In this document: positions 1-8,378 of the stretch, piece by piece
Numbering within the stretch: position 1 is the stretch's first letter
How the letters are laid out: each line of letters starts with the position of its first letter
Assembly (NCBI GenBank): GCA_965230215.1
Contig: CBDDKN010000001.1
Coordinates: 620,001-684,000, forward strand
DNA length: 64,000 nucleotides
Direction: 5' to 3'
Origin: RFSX01 sp965230215
GTDB taxonomy: Bacteria; Bacteroidota; Bacteroidia; Chitinophagales; Saprospiraceae
Notes under the pieces: generated by a model
The model's database searches: none
Seen by the model: only the letters and a program-made list of their open reading frames with translations
What the model was told of the DNA's origin: nothing
Program-made: the position numbers and the translations under genes

Positions 1-864
1 TATGATCTTGTTCAGTTTGAATCTCTGTACATGGCCCCGTATATTTCAACAGTAAGGGCAAACTCGAACGCAACTGTGGTGATGCGATCTCATAATATTG
101 AGTTTAGAATTTGGAAAGATATGGCCAAGCAGAATCCGAATCTGCTATTGAGTTGGTATTACGCCTTATGCGCCAGAAGGCTTGAAACTTTTGAATTGGC
201 TCAGTTGAACTCTTATGATCACTTGTGGGCAATTAGTAAAAGTGACGAAGAATATTATAAGGATAAGATAACCAATGAATCGATGTCTGTTATACCGGTT
301 GGTTTTGATAGCACAGCTTATTCCTTCAAACCGCCAGAACCAAATAAAGATCTGACAATCGGGTATCTGGGTTCTTTGGACTGGAAGCCAAATGTAGAAG
401 GCCTATTATGGTTTTTTAAAGAAGCATGGCCAGCTATTAATGAGCGGTATGCTTGTCAATTTATGCTTGCAGGGCGAAATCCAGTGGAAGAGATAAGACA
501 GCTTTCAGCAAAGGGTTTGCTCATGAAAGGAGAAGTGGATGATGCCAGGGCTTTTTTGGAAACACTTGATATTGTAGTTGTGCCATTATTCTCTGGCAGT
601 GGTATTCGCGTTAAGATTCTGGAGAGTATGGCTATGGGTAAAATTGTGATTTCTACCAACAAGGGTTTTGAAGGTATTGATATAAAGCACGGAACTCATG
701 CTTTTATCTTTAATACAGTTGAAGAGCTTCATGATGTAATGGAGGAAGTCATGAACCACAAAGAATTGCAAGTCATTGCGCGCAATGCGCGAGAATTTAT
801 AAAACAAGAATTTGATTATTTAACTCTTGCTGAAAAAGCATTAAAAATGATTAATAATGAGTGA
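1..864 (+). CDS. Glycosyltransferase family 4-type, 5' end outside the window
   Basis: The frame is open from the first base (YDLVQFESLY precedes the first ATG at 31), so the true start lies upstream and this is the C-terminal part of a retaining GT-B glycosyltransferase. The second Rossmann-like domain begins at IGYLGSLDWKPN. The nucleotide-sugar binding segment FSGSGIRVKILESMAMGK contains the usual Glu of the E-x7-E region. Such enzymes transfer sugars from NDP-sugars at the cytoplasmic face to polysaccharide or lipid acceptors; the acceptor cannot be read from the sequence. The stop overlaps the next gene by 8 bp, so the two are probably co-transcribed. Confidence 0.85.
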   Translation, partial: YDLVQFESLYMAPYISTVRANSNATVVMRSHNIEFRIWKDMAKQNPNLLLSWYYALCARRLETFELAQLNSYDHLWAISKSDEEYYKDKITNESMSVIPVGFDSTAYSFKPPEPNKDLTIGYLGSLDWKPNVEGLLWFFKEAWPAINERYACQFMLAGRNPVEEIRQLSAKGLLMKGEVDDARAFLETLDIVVVPLFSGSGIRVKILESMAMGKIVISTNKGFEGIDIKHGTHAFIFNTVEELHDVMEEVMNHKELQVIARNAREFIKQEFDYLTLAEKALKMINNE

Positions 865-1336
865 GAAACGATTTACTGAGGCAGAAGCATTGAATCATGT
901 CGCGGAATTTCACAGTACATTCAATCTGCCAGTTTTGGATAAGCCGGAGATTCCCTCAGAAGACCGTTGTAAGCTGCGTATCAATTTGCTTGAAGAAGAA
1001 CTGAAGGAGCTGAAGGAAGCCCTGGAAGACAAGGATATTGTTGAGGTTATCGATGCCCTATGTGATATACAGTATGTGCTTTCAGGAGCAATACATGAAT
1101 TTGGATTTGGCGATAGTTTTAGCCGGATGTTCAATGAGGTTCAAAGGTCCAATATGAGTAAGACATGTAAATCTGAAGAAGAGGCTAAGGCTACTCAAAA
1201 GCATTATATGGACAAAGATGGAACTGAATCACACATTGTCAAAAAGGGAGACATCTACTTGGTGTACAGAAATCATGATGGCAAAGTACTGAAGTCTGTC
1301 AACTACAGTCCAGCGGATCTAAAATCGATGATGTAG
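857..1336 (+). CDS. MazG-like / phosphoribosyl-ATP pyrophosphohydrolase-fold protein
   Basis: 159 residues. The N-terminal ~100 residues are helical with the all-alpha NTP pyrophosphohydrolase signature: RINLLEEELKELKEAL (an EExxE-type metal site) followed by EVIDALCDIQYV (an ExxD-type second site). This is the architecture of the PRA-PH/MazG superfamily, which hydrolyses nucleoside triphosphates or related nucleotides to monophosphates plus pyrophosphate. A C-terminal ~50-residue extension (KGDIYLVYRNHDGKVLKSVNY) is beta-rich and not part of the core. It overlaps the upstream glycosyltransferase. Its substrate is unknown; it is not an obvious HisE because no his genes are near. Confidence 0.8.
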   Translation: MSEKRFTEAEALNHVAEFHSTFNLPVLDKPEIPSEDRCKLRINLLEEELKELKEALEDKDIVEVIDALCDIQYVLSGAIHEFGFGDSFSRMFNEVQRSNMSKTCKSEEEAKATQKHYMDKDGTESHIVKKGDIYLVYRNHDGKVLKSVNYSPADLKSMM

Positions 1337-1341
1337 ATTGA

Positions 1342-2280
1342 TTATAATCTAGACAATTCAAGAATCAACTGGTCTTCATCGATTTCCAGCATTTCTTGAG
1401 TCAAGAATAGTTCATTAATTGTAACAAGGGATTTGCCAAAATAGCTTTTGCCATTTACTTCGGATATGCTAACAACAGTATATCGTGAGTCTTGGTCAAA
1501 AGGCAAACCTGAAGAACAGCTTTCATACCCTGAGGTCTGATTATTAAATTGCAACGGCGAGATGTAATTCTTATTATTTGAAAGAGCGAAGCTTATTGTA
1601 TTGTTATTTGTAAACATGTCATCATTAAACTCAAGACACATATAATAGCTATCAAAATCTCCATCAGTTACACTTACCAGATTGTACCATCCAGCATGCG
1701 TAATTTCAAATGTATATCCGGATTCCTGAATAACAATGCCATCACTATCAATGCGTTCCCATGTTTCATAGTTAAGCGAGTTGTTGATAGCATTTCTGTT
1801 GTATTGCCATTCTAAGGCCCCTGATTCATACTGGCCCTTTCCAACAAGTATGTTTTCAGTTATTTTTTCAGAGGGTATTTTAATTTTTATCGGCTTGTTA
1901 ACGTCCATTCTTAAATCTTCTTCTTCATGACCTTCAAAGGAGATGAATAGTCCGTATAAATTATTGATAGCACCTTCAGCAGAATGATGATTAACATTAT
2001 GAAGGATATAATCCTGGAACGAATTAAGCTCTATCAGATTTAGCACATAATCGTCCTCGCTGTATTGGACTATATCAGATTGAATATCAAGAATAACTTC
2101 AGAAGGAGAAACAACACTGTGTTCTTTTGATTTGTCAAGAATGCGTACGATGGAATTGCTTGATATCAATGATTTTATGAAGGCATGAGGGCCCTCAGAA
2201 TCATTTGGGATAAAAATATCTCTATCCTCCACGCATGCGAAAAAAAGAATCGCAGTAAGTCCTAGTATTAGTTTTCTCAT
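1342..2280 (-). CDS. Hypothetical lipoprotein
   Basis: 312 residues. The start MRKLILGLTAILFFAC is a lipoprotein signal with the lipobox Cys at residue 16, so the protein is probably membrane-anchored outside the cytoplasm. The mature part is acidic and predicted mostly beta, with WYNLVSVTDGDFD near residue 200 resembling a motif seen in uncharacterised Bacteroidota surface lipoproteins. I recognise no family. It lies 27 bp downstream of the beta-barrel gene on the same strand, so it may be the last gene of the sigma-factor operon. It converges with the MazG-like gene, 5 bp away. Confidence 0.6.
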   Translation of the reverse strand: MRKLILGLTAILFFACVEDRDIFIPNDSEGPHAFIKSLISSNSIVRILDKSKEHSVVSPSEVILDIQSDIVQYSEDDYVLNLIELNSFQDYILHNVNHHSAEGAINNLYGLFISFEGHEEEDLRMDVNKPIKIKIPSEKITENILVGKGQYESGALEWQYNRNAINNSLNYETWERIDSDGIVIQESGYTFEITHAGWYNLVSVTDGDFDSYYMCLEFNDDMFTNNNTISFALSNNKNYISPLQFNNQTSGYESCSSGLPFDQDSRYTVVSISEVNGKSYFGKSLVTINELFLTQEMLEIDEDQLILELSRL

Positions 2281-2307
2281 TATCGAATTTAGTTCTTTAG
2301 CCCTGTG

Positions 2308-3621
2308 TTAAATTCTATATCTGATACCCGCATTTAAACCAAGATTGACAAAACTTTGATCAATCGGATTGGATTCCAGATTTATATTGCTGCCTACACT
2401 TCTCAAATTGAGACCTGCTGTAAAAAATAATCTATCATGTATTTTCGATTCAAGACCGACTGAAGCCAGGAATGACATCGATAAACGTGTCTTAAACATC
2501 GGATTCATTTCATTGTTAAACTCATAAGGTTCGCCTTCATTATCTACAACGTAACCTGATGAAGTGTTTCTTAGATTAAGTGCAAGACCAACTGAAGCTC
2601 GAAGATTGAAGTTCTCACTGATAGGGTAGCCGAAGCCTACAGATACAGGGATGTCAAGCATCCTGAATTTGTTTGTCCATCTCACTTCATGAACACCAAC
2701 TTCCTGTACCACACTAGTGTCTTTATTGATGGCGATTACCTCACCATTAGAATTGAATATGGTATCAATTACGATTGAAGTTGTATTATTGATTACATCA
2801 AGTTCCCTGTGCAGGAATTTGATATTGGTTTGATTATAGCTGATACCTGCTTCAATGAACATACCGTTGGTGAAGTCATAACCAGCACCTGCCGTAATGC
2901 CGAATGAAGGCAATCCTGACTCTGTTTGAACGCGTTGTTCAAGCAAGGAATTAAGTTCTGCGTTGGAAGTTGAAAGTTGTTCAAATGGATAATATGTAGA
3001 AAGATTACCATGAAGATACCAGCCTGGCCATCCCGGCTTAAAGCTAGGACACTCAGTCTTGTTGGCGAATAAGCGTTCTACATCGTAGTTGTCTAATCCT
3101 TCGCTATTTGACTTTATGCTGTTCTGATGTAGAGTGCTTAGCTCTTCGATTGATGCCAGTTCGTCAAACGTATTTAAGTTTCTAGCCTTGCTGCCTGAGA
3201 CAATCTGAAAGCTGAGATTCAATTTATTAGTTGCCTGAGGCGTTAAATTTCTGAATGATCGATTGTAAATGGATCTTGGTGGTGCTAGTGAAATTCTGGC
3301 GTATTCTTGATTTTCATCTTGAGTATCAAAATATGATACCAGGCTATTGGAAGCTCGATCTGCATTTACTGAGCTGCCTGAAATATTGGAATGATCAACA
3401 GATGCAACGGTATCATACAAGCTATCTGTATTGGTTTTTCCAAACTCGTAGCTAAAGAAAAGAGCAGGAAGACCCATCAGTAGGGTCAAGAGGAAGAACC
3501 ACCTAACAGGTCTGTTATCCTTGCGATCCAGATTATGTTCAATTGCATCCCAAATACCGTCCGAAACCGGCATTTCTGCATCAAACAACTTGTCTCTTAT
3601 TTTTTCATCAAAATTTTTCAA
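2308..3621 (-). CDS. TM-anchored protein with C-terminal outer-membrane-type beta-barrel domain, sigma-factor partner
   Basis: 437 residues with a TTG start that overlaps the sigma-factor stop by 4 bp (TTGA). Residues 1-40 are soluble and contain PVSDGIWDAIEHNL, a short helical segment typical of the cytoplasmic part of Bacteroidota sigma-linked membrane proteins. Residues ~41-60 form one hydrophobic segment. Residues ~60-190 are a low-complexity polar linker. From ~195 to the end, alternating polar/aromatic strands (GWYLHGNLSTYYPF, FGITAGAGYDF, FFTAGLNLRS, LGLNAGIRYRI) look like a PorT-type 8-strand beta-barrel. The arrangement suggests an anti-sigma-like regulator or an envelope-spanning sensor; this role is inference from position. 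Confidence 0.7.
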   Translation of the reverse strand: MKNFDEKIRDKLFDAEMPVSDGIWDAIEHNLDRKDNRPVRWFFLLTLLMGLPALFFSYEFGKTNTDSLYDTVASVDHSNISGSSVNADRASNSLVSYFDTQDENQEYARISLAPPRSIYNRSFRNLTPQATNKLNLSFQIVSGSKARNLNTFDELASIEELSTLHQNSIKSNSEGLDNYDVERLFANKTECPSFKPGWPGWYLHGNLSTYYPFEQLSTSNAELNSLLEQRVQTESGLPSFGITAGAGYDFTNGMFIEAGISYNQTNIKFLHRELDVINNTTSIVIDTIFNSNGEVIAINKDTSVVQEVGVHEVRWTNKFRMLDIPVSVGFGYPISENFNLRASVGLALNLRNTSSGYVVDNEGEPYEFNNEMNPMFKTRLSMSFLASVGLESKIHDRLFFTAGLNLRSVGSNINLESNPIDQSFVNLGLNAGIRYRI

Positions 3622-4181
3622 CCTGCCAATCTGATTAATTTTAACAATTGTTCTTTCAATAAAGCTCTGGCTTTCACCAATTGAGAACGAGAAGTACTTT
3701 CTCCGATACCCAATTGATTTGCGATTTCTTTGTGTGAAAAGCCTTCAATTACATATAGATTGAAAACCGTCCTGTATCCATCAGGAAGATTTTGAATCAG
3801 TTTAAGAATTTCTGCTTTTGACATCTCATCTATAATGGTTGGCGTCGTGTCATAGATATTCGAATTGCTATCCAATTCTGAATGATTGTGCTTGCCAACA
3901 TTCTTTTGCTTGTATTTGAGCGCTGTATTGATCATAACTCTGCGCATCCAAGCTTCAAGGGAACCCTCACCAGAATAAAGGTCCAATTTGTTAAAAATGC
4001 GAATGAAACCTTCCTGAAGCATATCCTCTGCTTCGTTTTTGTCACGTGCGAAGCGATAGCATAATGACATCATCTTCCTTGAATACATATCAAAGAGCTC
4101 CTTACAGGAAATCCTGTCGCCTTTCAGACAAAGCGCTACCAGTTCTTTTTCCGTATATGTGTTCAAGCTTAAAGGTGACAT
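3618..4181 (-). CDS. RNA polymerase ECF-type sigma-70 factor
   Basis: 187 residues. Region 2 spans about residues 20-95, with the DEAEDMLQEGFIRIF-type helix (here KNEAEDMLQEGFIRIF) for core binding and -10 recognition. Region 4 is at residues ~130-180, with an HTH in VIEGFSHKEIANQLGIGEST that would contact the -35 element. No region 1.1 or 3 is present, as expected for group 4 sigma factors. It directs RNA polymerase to a specific regulon, most likely in response to an envelope signal relayed by the overlapping downstream membrane protein. No autoregulatory promoter can be identified. Confidence 0.93.
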   Translation of the reverse strand: MSPLSLNTYTEKELVALCLKGDRISCKELFDMYSRKMMSLCYRFARDKNEAEDMLQEGFIRIFNKLDLYSGEGSLEAWMRRVMINTALKYKQKNVGKHNHSELDSNSNIYDTTPTIIDEMSKAEILKLIQNLPDGYRTVFNLYVIEGFSHKEIANQLGIGESTSRSQLVKARALLKEQLLKLIRLAG

Positions 4182-4241
4182 AAAGGTCTCAATGTATATC
4201 AGATACTATAAATTACACTTTTGCTGCCTGGAAACCAAGTT

Positions 4242-5111
4242 TTATTCTTTTGATTCATCTGTATTGTCAGCATTATCACCCTCGGGCAACTGTTTTTGGT
4301 CTTCATCCTCTGCTTCTTCATGAATGATGGCATCATCAATAATTTCATTGCCGTCACCATCTAAATCAGTGAAATTGCTTGCGGGGGTATTGTCTTTTAC
4401 AGGTGCTGCATCTTCTGGCATTTTATCAATGGTGATCTTGCCTTCAGAAAAAGCAGCATAATCACCATCTGCATATTGGGATGCTTTTGAAAAGAAATCA
4501 TCTTTGCCATCAAGGAGTGAGTCCCCGGTAGTTAAATCTTCATCAGCAAAGTCCTTTTTTGGTTTCAGTTTTTCTGCTTCTGCCCATGCATCAGCTTTTT
4601 CCATGGTTTCTTCAATCTTGTCTCCAATCTTTTCCGCTGCATCTTTAGCCTTTTCGACCAAATCGTCTTTGACTTCAATGATTTTGCTTCCGACCTCTTC
4701 GCTGACTTCCTTTCCTTTGTCTAAGGCAGAATCTTTACCATGCAGAACCTTTTCTCCTACTTTTTCAGATATATCCTGGGCTTTTTCTACCAATTTCTCT
4801 CCAGCTGTGAGGATTTTATCACCGACATCTTCTGATATTTCAGCGGCCTTTTTAACAACAGGTTCTTCAGAAATATCATCAATCTTGTCTTTAGCCTTTT
4901 CAATGAGGGCTTCAGAGTTTTCCATGATGGACTCTTTCAGACCGGCTGTTTTCTCTGCAATGGCCTCTTTGGAACTGCTGATTTTGTCTTTTGCTGACTC
5001 AACCACCTGATCTGCTTCTTTTTTTACGAAATCACCTGTTTTCTCAGCACTGTGCTTGGCTACAGAACTGGAGGCAAAGAATAATTTTTTTAATTCGCTA
5101 AGTATTCCCAT
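4242..5111 (-). CDS. Amphipathic 22-residue-repeat (LEA/apolipoprotein-like) acidic protein
   Basis: 289 residues, very rich in Lys, Glu, Ala and Asp. Four consecutive 22-residue repeats run from residue 92 to 179, each starting (I/V/A)(S/A)E-x-(V/I)G-x-K and ending in a charged helix; the 50 residues before them are similar but degenerate. The repeats predict a long amphipathic helix like LEA proteins or exchangeable apolipoproteins. The tail is strongly acidic and holds TDLDGDGNEIIDD (248-260), which resembles a calcium-binding loop. The short hydrophobic N-terminus (LSELKKLFFASSS) is not a clear signal peptide. A role in membrane or desiccation protection is only an analogy. Divergent from the coiled-coil gene. 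Confidence 0.65.
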   Translation of the reverse strand: MGILSELKKLFFASSSVAKHSAEKTGDFVKKEADQVVESAKDKISSSKEAIAEKTAGLKESIMENSEALIEKAKDKIDDISEEPVVKKAAEISEDVGDKILTAGEKLVEKAQDISEKVGEKVLHGKDSALDKGKEVSEEVGSKIIEVKDDLVEKAKDAAEKIGDKIEETMEKADAWAEAEKLKPKKDFADEDLTTGDSLLDGKDDFFSKASQYADGDYAAFSEGKITIDKMPEDAAPVKDNTPASNFTDLDGDGNEIIDDAIIHEEAEDEDQKQLPEGDNADNTDESKE

Positions 5112-5237
5112 GATTTATAGGGTTTTATGTTTATCGATTGTTCCTAAAAGAATGCGTTTAAAGATAATAAAGTATATTGGCTATTATATAAACTTATCGA
5201 TGAACTACATTATTTCTTCATCCAAAATAAGTGCAGC

Positions 5238-6179
5238 TTGAATACACTTTCAGAAATACAGAAGAAGATCAGAAAAGCGCTAGAAGAGGCTGAGAAATTG
5301 AGATTGATTTCGAAGCATCTTGAAGATATCAATATCAGGCTTACGAATGCTAGGAGTGAGCTGAAGGTCCTTGATCAAAAACTGGAAGATGAGTTAAAGG
5401 ATATCGAAAGACTGGAGTCTTTGGGTGTGACCTCGGTTTTCTATAAAGTATTGGGAAATAAGGAAGAACAATTGGACAAAGAGAGACAGGAATATCTGGA
5501 GGCCTCACTGAAATACAAGGAGTTTAAGGAGACTGTTGATTTGCTTGAATTTGAGAAGTCTGTGTTGCGTAAAAAAATGGGTGGGCTGCCGGCATTAGAG
5601 AAGGAGATTGAGATATTAAAGGAAGCCAGAGAGAAGGAGATCATGAAATCTGATAATCAGCTTGCAAGCAAATTAAGGGATATTGTCATGATGCATGATC
5701 AGATGATATTGTTGAATAAAGATTTTTCTGAAGCCATTGAAGAAGGGGAGAAGAGTCAAAAGATGTTGTCTGTTGTATTGTCATATCTCAAAAAGGCCAG
5801 AGATTGGGGAAGGTGGGACATGCAAGGTAAGCGTAAGGGTAATATCATGAAGCATCAGGCGATTGACAAGGCTATGAAGAATATATCCAAAGCGCAGCAT
5901 CAATTGAACATATTTGAAAGAGAGCTAAATGATCTGGGGCGTTCAGATCTTAAATTGAAGATCAGGACCAGCCAGTTTGATAGATTTACTGATTACTTTT
6001 TTGATAATCTTATCAGCGACTGGATAGTTCAACAAAAAATCAAAAGTACCATTGCCAGCATAGATGGTAGTTTTGATCAGGTAAGAAGATTGTGTATGAG
6101 CCTCGAAAAAGAACAGGTATCCATACAAAAGAAAATCTCAGAATTAGAGCATGAACGCAATGCTATTATACTTAGTTGA
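5238..6179 (+). CDS. Coiled-coil protein with W-G-x-W-D motif, function unknown
   Basis: 313 residues from a TTG start; I see no better in-frame ATG. Most of residues 1-145 and 285-313 are predicted long charged coiled coil. The central part carries a distinctive motif, KKARDWGRWDMQGKRKGN, followed by MKHQAIDKAM, then helices with FDRFTDYFFDNLISDW. I recall a comparable W-G-x-W-D signature in uncharacterised bacterial coiled-coil proteins, but cannot name a function. There is no signal peptide or membrane segment, so it is cytoplasmic. It ends 8 bp inside the converging VOC gene. It sits divergent to the amphipathic-repeat gene with a 126-bp shared upstream region. Confidence 0.65.
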   Translation: MNTLSEIQKKIRKALEEAEKLRLISKHLEDINIRLTNARSELKVLDQKLEDELKDIERLESLGVTSVFYKVLGNKEEQLDKERQEYLEASLKYKEFKETVDLLEFEKSVLRKKMGGLPALEKEIEILKEAREKEIMKSDNQLASKLRDIVMMHDQMILLNKDFSEAIEEGEKSQKMLSVVLSYLKKARDWGRWDMQGKRKGNIMKHQAIDKAMKNISKAQHQLNIFERELNDLGRSDLKLKIRTSQFDRFTDYFFDNLISDWIVQQKIKSTIASIDGSFDQVRRLCMSLEKEQVSIQKKISELEHERNAIILS

Positions 6180-6558
6180 TTTGTTCTGAGTGAAGAGCCA
6201 TCCTGTTGCCTTCTGAATCGACAAACAAGGCCATTGAGCCGGTGTCCTCAGAGATCAATTGACGGCCTAGCAAAATCTTGCCTCCATTGCTCCTGATCTT
6301 TTCTAGAGTTTCTTCAATTACATCAACTTCAAGGTAGGGTAGAGGGCCTGCATGTTCATCTGAAACCTTGTATGCTTCCTGGTGATATACCAATGCCGCG
6401 CCAGAACCGTGCTTATCTTTAGTATGCGGAAAAACAGCCATTTGTAATGGACCAATTTGTTCGGCTTTGATCTGCCAACCGAATACTTCATTATAGAATT
6501 TGCACGCACGATCCATGTCAATTGCAGGAATTTCAAGCCAGGAAACAGGATTTTTCAT
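6172..6558 (-). CDS. VOC (glyoxalase/bleomycin-resistance) family protein
   Basis: 128 residues from the chosen ATG at 6558 (MKNPVSWLEIPAIDMDRA). An upstream in-frame ATG at 6624 would add 22 residues unlike the family and overlap the divergent gene, so it was rejected. The pattern is the VOC beta-alpha-beta-beta-beta fold: first module WLEIPAIDMDRACKFYNEVFGW, second module LPYLEVDVIEETLEKIRSNGGK ending in the strand MALFVDSEGNRMALHS. VOC proteins bind a divalent metal and small molecules; the substrate is not deducible. Confidence 0.85.
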   Translation of the reverse strand: MKNPVSWLEIPAIDMDRACKFYNEVFGWQIKAEQIGPLQMAVFPHTKDKHGSGAALVYHQEAYKVSDEHAGPLPYLEVDVIEETLEKIRSNGGKILLGRQLISEDTGSMALFVDSEGNRMALHSEQIN

Positions 6559-6592
6559 ATGTTTATTCACTTTATACTGAATATAGCAATTA

Positions 6593-7375
6593 ATGATCAG
6601 AGAAAAGATTGAGAAGCTGTTCAACTACCGTAGAATTCCATTCCTGATGGAATTTTTGAAAGAAGAAGAGAAGACCGGATTATGGGACCAATTAATCGAT
6701 CTACAATTTGCTATATATAGATTTGATCAATACCTCGAGGAGAACTGGATATTAAGTGAAGAGAGCTTAAACGCGTTGTGGGAAGGCATCTATTATGAGT
6801 TGAGGAAATTGGCTTACGACAAGACCCAAGCTGTGTCAATGTGCCATCATATTCGTCGATATGCACTTCATGAAAGGCAACTGCGCAAGGCAAAAACACC
6901 GCTAAGATTTCAGAAATCTTACTTTTATTATTACAAGTCCTGTGATGTCAGACTTATCAGACAGATTCTATTTGATAGAAGTAAATCCTTAAGACAAAGT
7001 CATCGGCTTAGCGACTGGAAATACTTTGATCTGATAACGGAAATTAATGATGATGTAGAAGATGTATTTGAAGATCTGGCAACCATAAATGCAAATGCAT
7101 TCATGATTTCAATTTTGTTGAAAGACAAGAAAGTTTCTGTTGAAGAGTTTAAAGAATTTGTTCATGAAATCGTTACCAATTCGGCTTCCAGAATGCTGAA
7201 GAGAAACAATACAATCTATAATGATATACATCGGTTGACCCTTCGCGATGCAGAAATCACATTGGAACTCATCAATGTTCAAACAGCTCAATTTAATAGG
7301 GAAGACAGGCGAAAAGAATGTCGATTATTGGATTGCTGGGCAAAAGACCAAAATTTAAAGATTTCTTCATATTAA
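6593..7375 (+). CDS. Hypothetical helical cytoplasmic protein
   Basis: 260 residues, almost entirely predicted alpha-helix, with no signal peptide or membrane segment. Notable stretches are the aromatic/basic KSYFYYYKSCDVRLIRQI near the middle and an acidic EINDDVEDVFEDL. The last ~15 residues are hydrophilic (KDQNLKISSY). I recognise no family. The start ATG lies 34 bp from the VOC start on the other strand. The gene is followed by a strong intrinsic terminator at 7441-7478, so it is probably a single-gene unit. Confidence 0.6.
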   Translation: MIREKIEKLFNYRRIPFLMEFLKEEEKTGLWDQLIDLQFAIYRFDQYLEENWILSEESLNALWEGIYYELRKLAYDKTQAVSMCHHIRRYALHERQLRKAKTPLRFQKSYFYYYKSCDVRLIRQILFDRSKSLRQSHRLSDWKYFDLITEINDDVEDVFEDLATINANAFMISILLKDKKVSVEEFKEFVHEIVTNSASRMLKRNNTIYNDIHRLTLRDAEITLELINVQTAQFNREDRRKECRLLDCWAKDQNLKISSY

Positions 7376-7440
7376 TTTTTGAATAATACAAATATGATTT
7401 ATATTTGAAGTACTAATGGAAGTTGTTCTATAATGATTGG

Positions 7441-7478
7441 CTAGTGTCAGGTTGCTCAACCGGCACTAGTTTTTTTTA
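7441..7478 (+). terminator. Rho-independent terminator
   Basis: CTAGTGTC and GGCACTAG pair (one G-U), with an inner GGTT/AACC continuing the stem around a GCTC loop, followed by a run of eight T. It lies ~65 bp after the stop of the helical hypothetical gene and should end that transcript. Confidence 0.85.
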
Positions 7479-7497
7479 TGCCTAAATCATTGCTTTC

Positions 7498-7866
7498 ATG
7501 AAATACAATGCTGAGTCTCCGAAGTCCTATTTTTCACTCCTTGCTGATGATTGGCGCAAAGAAAAACTGCTCTCTATCAGAGACTTTATATTGAGTCAAG
7601 GATTAAAGGAAGATATTGAATATAATATGCTGGCATACAAAGATAATTCCGTATCATTTTTTCATTTAAATGCGCAGAAACATTTCGTGGGGCTCTATGT
7701 CGGCGATATTAAAAAGATAGACCCTGAAACTGCCTTACTTGATGGTATTGATTGCGGAAAAGGATGTCTTAGGTTAAAGCAGAAGAACGAATTGGACGAT
7801 TCTTTAAAACAGTTTATTTTGAAGACAATTGACTATGGTAGAAAGGGTAGAGACATCTCATGTTGA
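7498..7866 (+). CDS. DUF1801 family protein
   Basis: 122 residues. The sequence matches the DUF1801 (YdhG-like) pattern: an N-terminal helix SPKSYFSLLADDWRKEKL, the strand pair IEYNMLAYKDNSVSFFHLN, then HFVGLYVGD and a GKGCLRLK turn before the C-terminal helix. Family members are small soluble alpha/beta proteins, some annotated as iron-chaperone-like, with no established reaction. Followed 42 bp later by a secreted small barrel-like protein gene on the same strand. Confidence 0.8.
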   Translation: MKYNAESPKSYFSLLADDWRKEKLLSIRDFILSQGLKEDIEYNMLAYKDNSVSFFHLNAQKHFVGLYVGDIKKIDPETALLDGIDCGKGCLRLKQKNELDDSLKQFILKTIDYGRKGRDISC

Positions 7867-7908
7867 ATTGCTCTTTTTGCGATTAAAGGTCGAATATGAA
7901 ATTCAGTT

Positions 7909-8376
7909 ATGAAGCTAGTCTGTTTGGTATCGATTCTTTTATTCTTTTTTATCCATGAATTATCTGGACAAAAAAATATAATTCATATCAATGCTGGTAA
8001 ATATCGTGCAATAAGCTATGAGCGTATCGTTAGCACAGATAGTTTGGCCAATTCGAATAAATTTTCTGTAGAATTACATGGGGGCAAGGTTTCTCAATTA
8101 TTCTATGCCAGTGATGATAGTTATGATTGGACTCATATTGGGGTCAATGGAAACCTTTTGGTCGGTAAGCATAAAAGTTTCTTTGAGATTGGTATGGGAG
8201 GTGGTGTTGTTTTTGAAAAACTCTACAAACAAGGAATACGTGAGAATCCTCAGCATAATACATTTCCTTTAATCGATATACATATCGCATGGAGATATTT
8301 GCATGAGAAAATTGCATTTCGATTTGGTGTAGGATTCCCAAGAGGATTTTTTGTGAGTCTCGGCTGGCGATTTTAA
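7909..8376 (+). CDS. Small secreted protein, probable outer-membrane beta-barrel
   Basis: 155 residues. The N-terminus MKLVCLVSILLFFFIHELSGQ is a signal peptide. The mature part consists of short amphipathic strands with a Gly/aromatic pattern (FEIGMGGGVVFEKL, IAFRFGVGFP) and ends in FFVSLGWRF, a typical outer-membrane barrel C-terminus with terminal Phe. No specific family is recognised. The next gene starts 3 bp after the stop, suggesting co-transcription. Confidence 0.6.
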   Translation: MKLVCLVSILLFFFIHELSGQKNIIHINAGKYRAISYERIVSTDSLANSNKFSVELHGGKVSQLFYASDDSYDWTHIGVNGNLLVGKHKSFFEIGMGGGVVFEKLYKQGIRENPQHNTFPLIDIHIAWRYLHEKIAFRFGVGFPRGFFVSLGWRF

Positions 8377-8378
8377 TT

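Noticed and set aside
4504..5010. 168-residue plus-strand ORF opposite the amphipathic-repeat gene
   Set aside because: Ser/Phe-rich antisense of a low-complexity K/E-rich gene; the real gene has phased repeats on the other strand.
6559..6624. Upstream extension of the VOC gene to ATG 6624
   Set aside because: The added 22 residues do not fit the family and would overlap the divergent gene's start; ATG 6558 is preferred.
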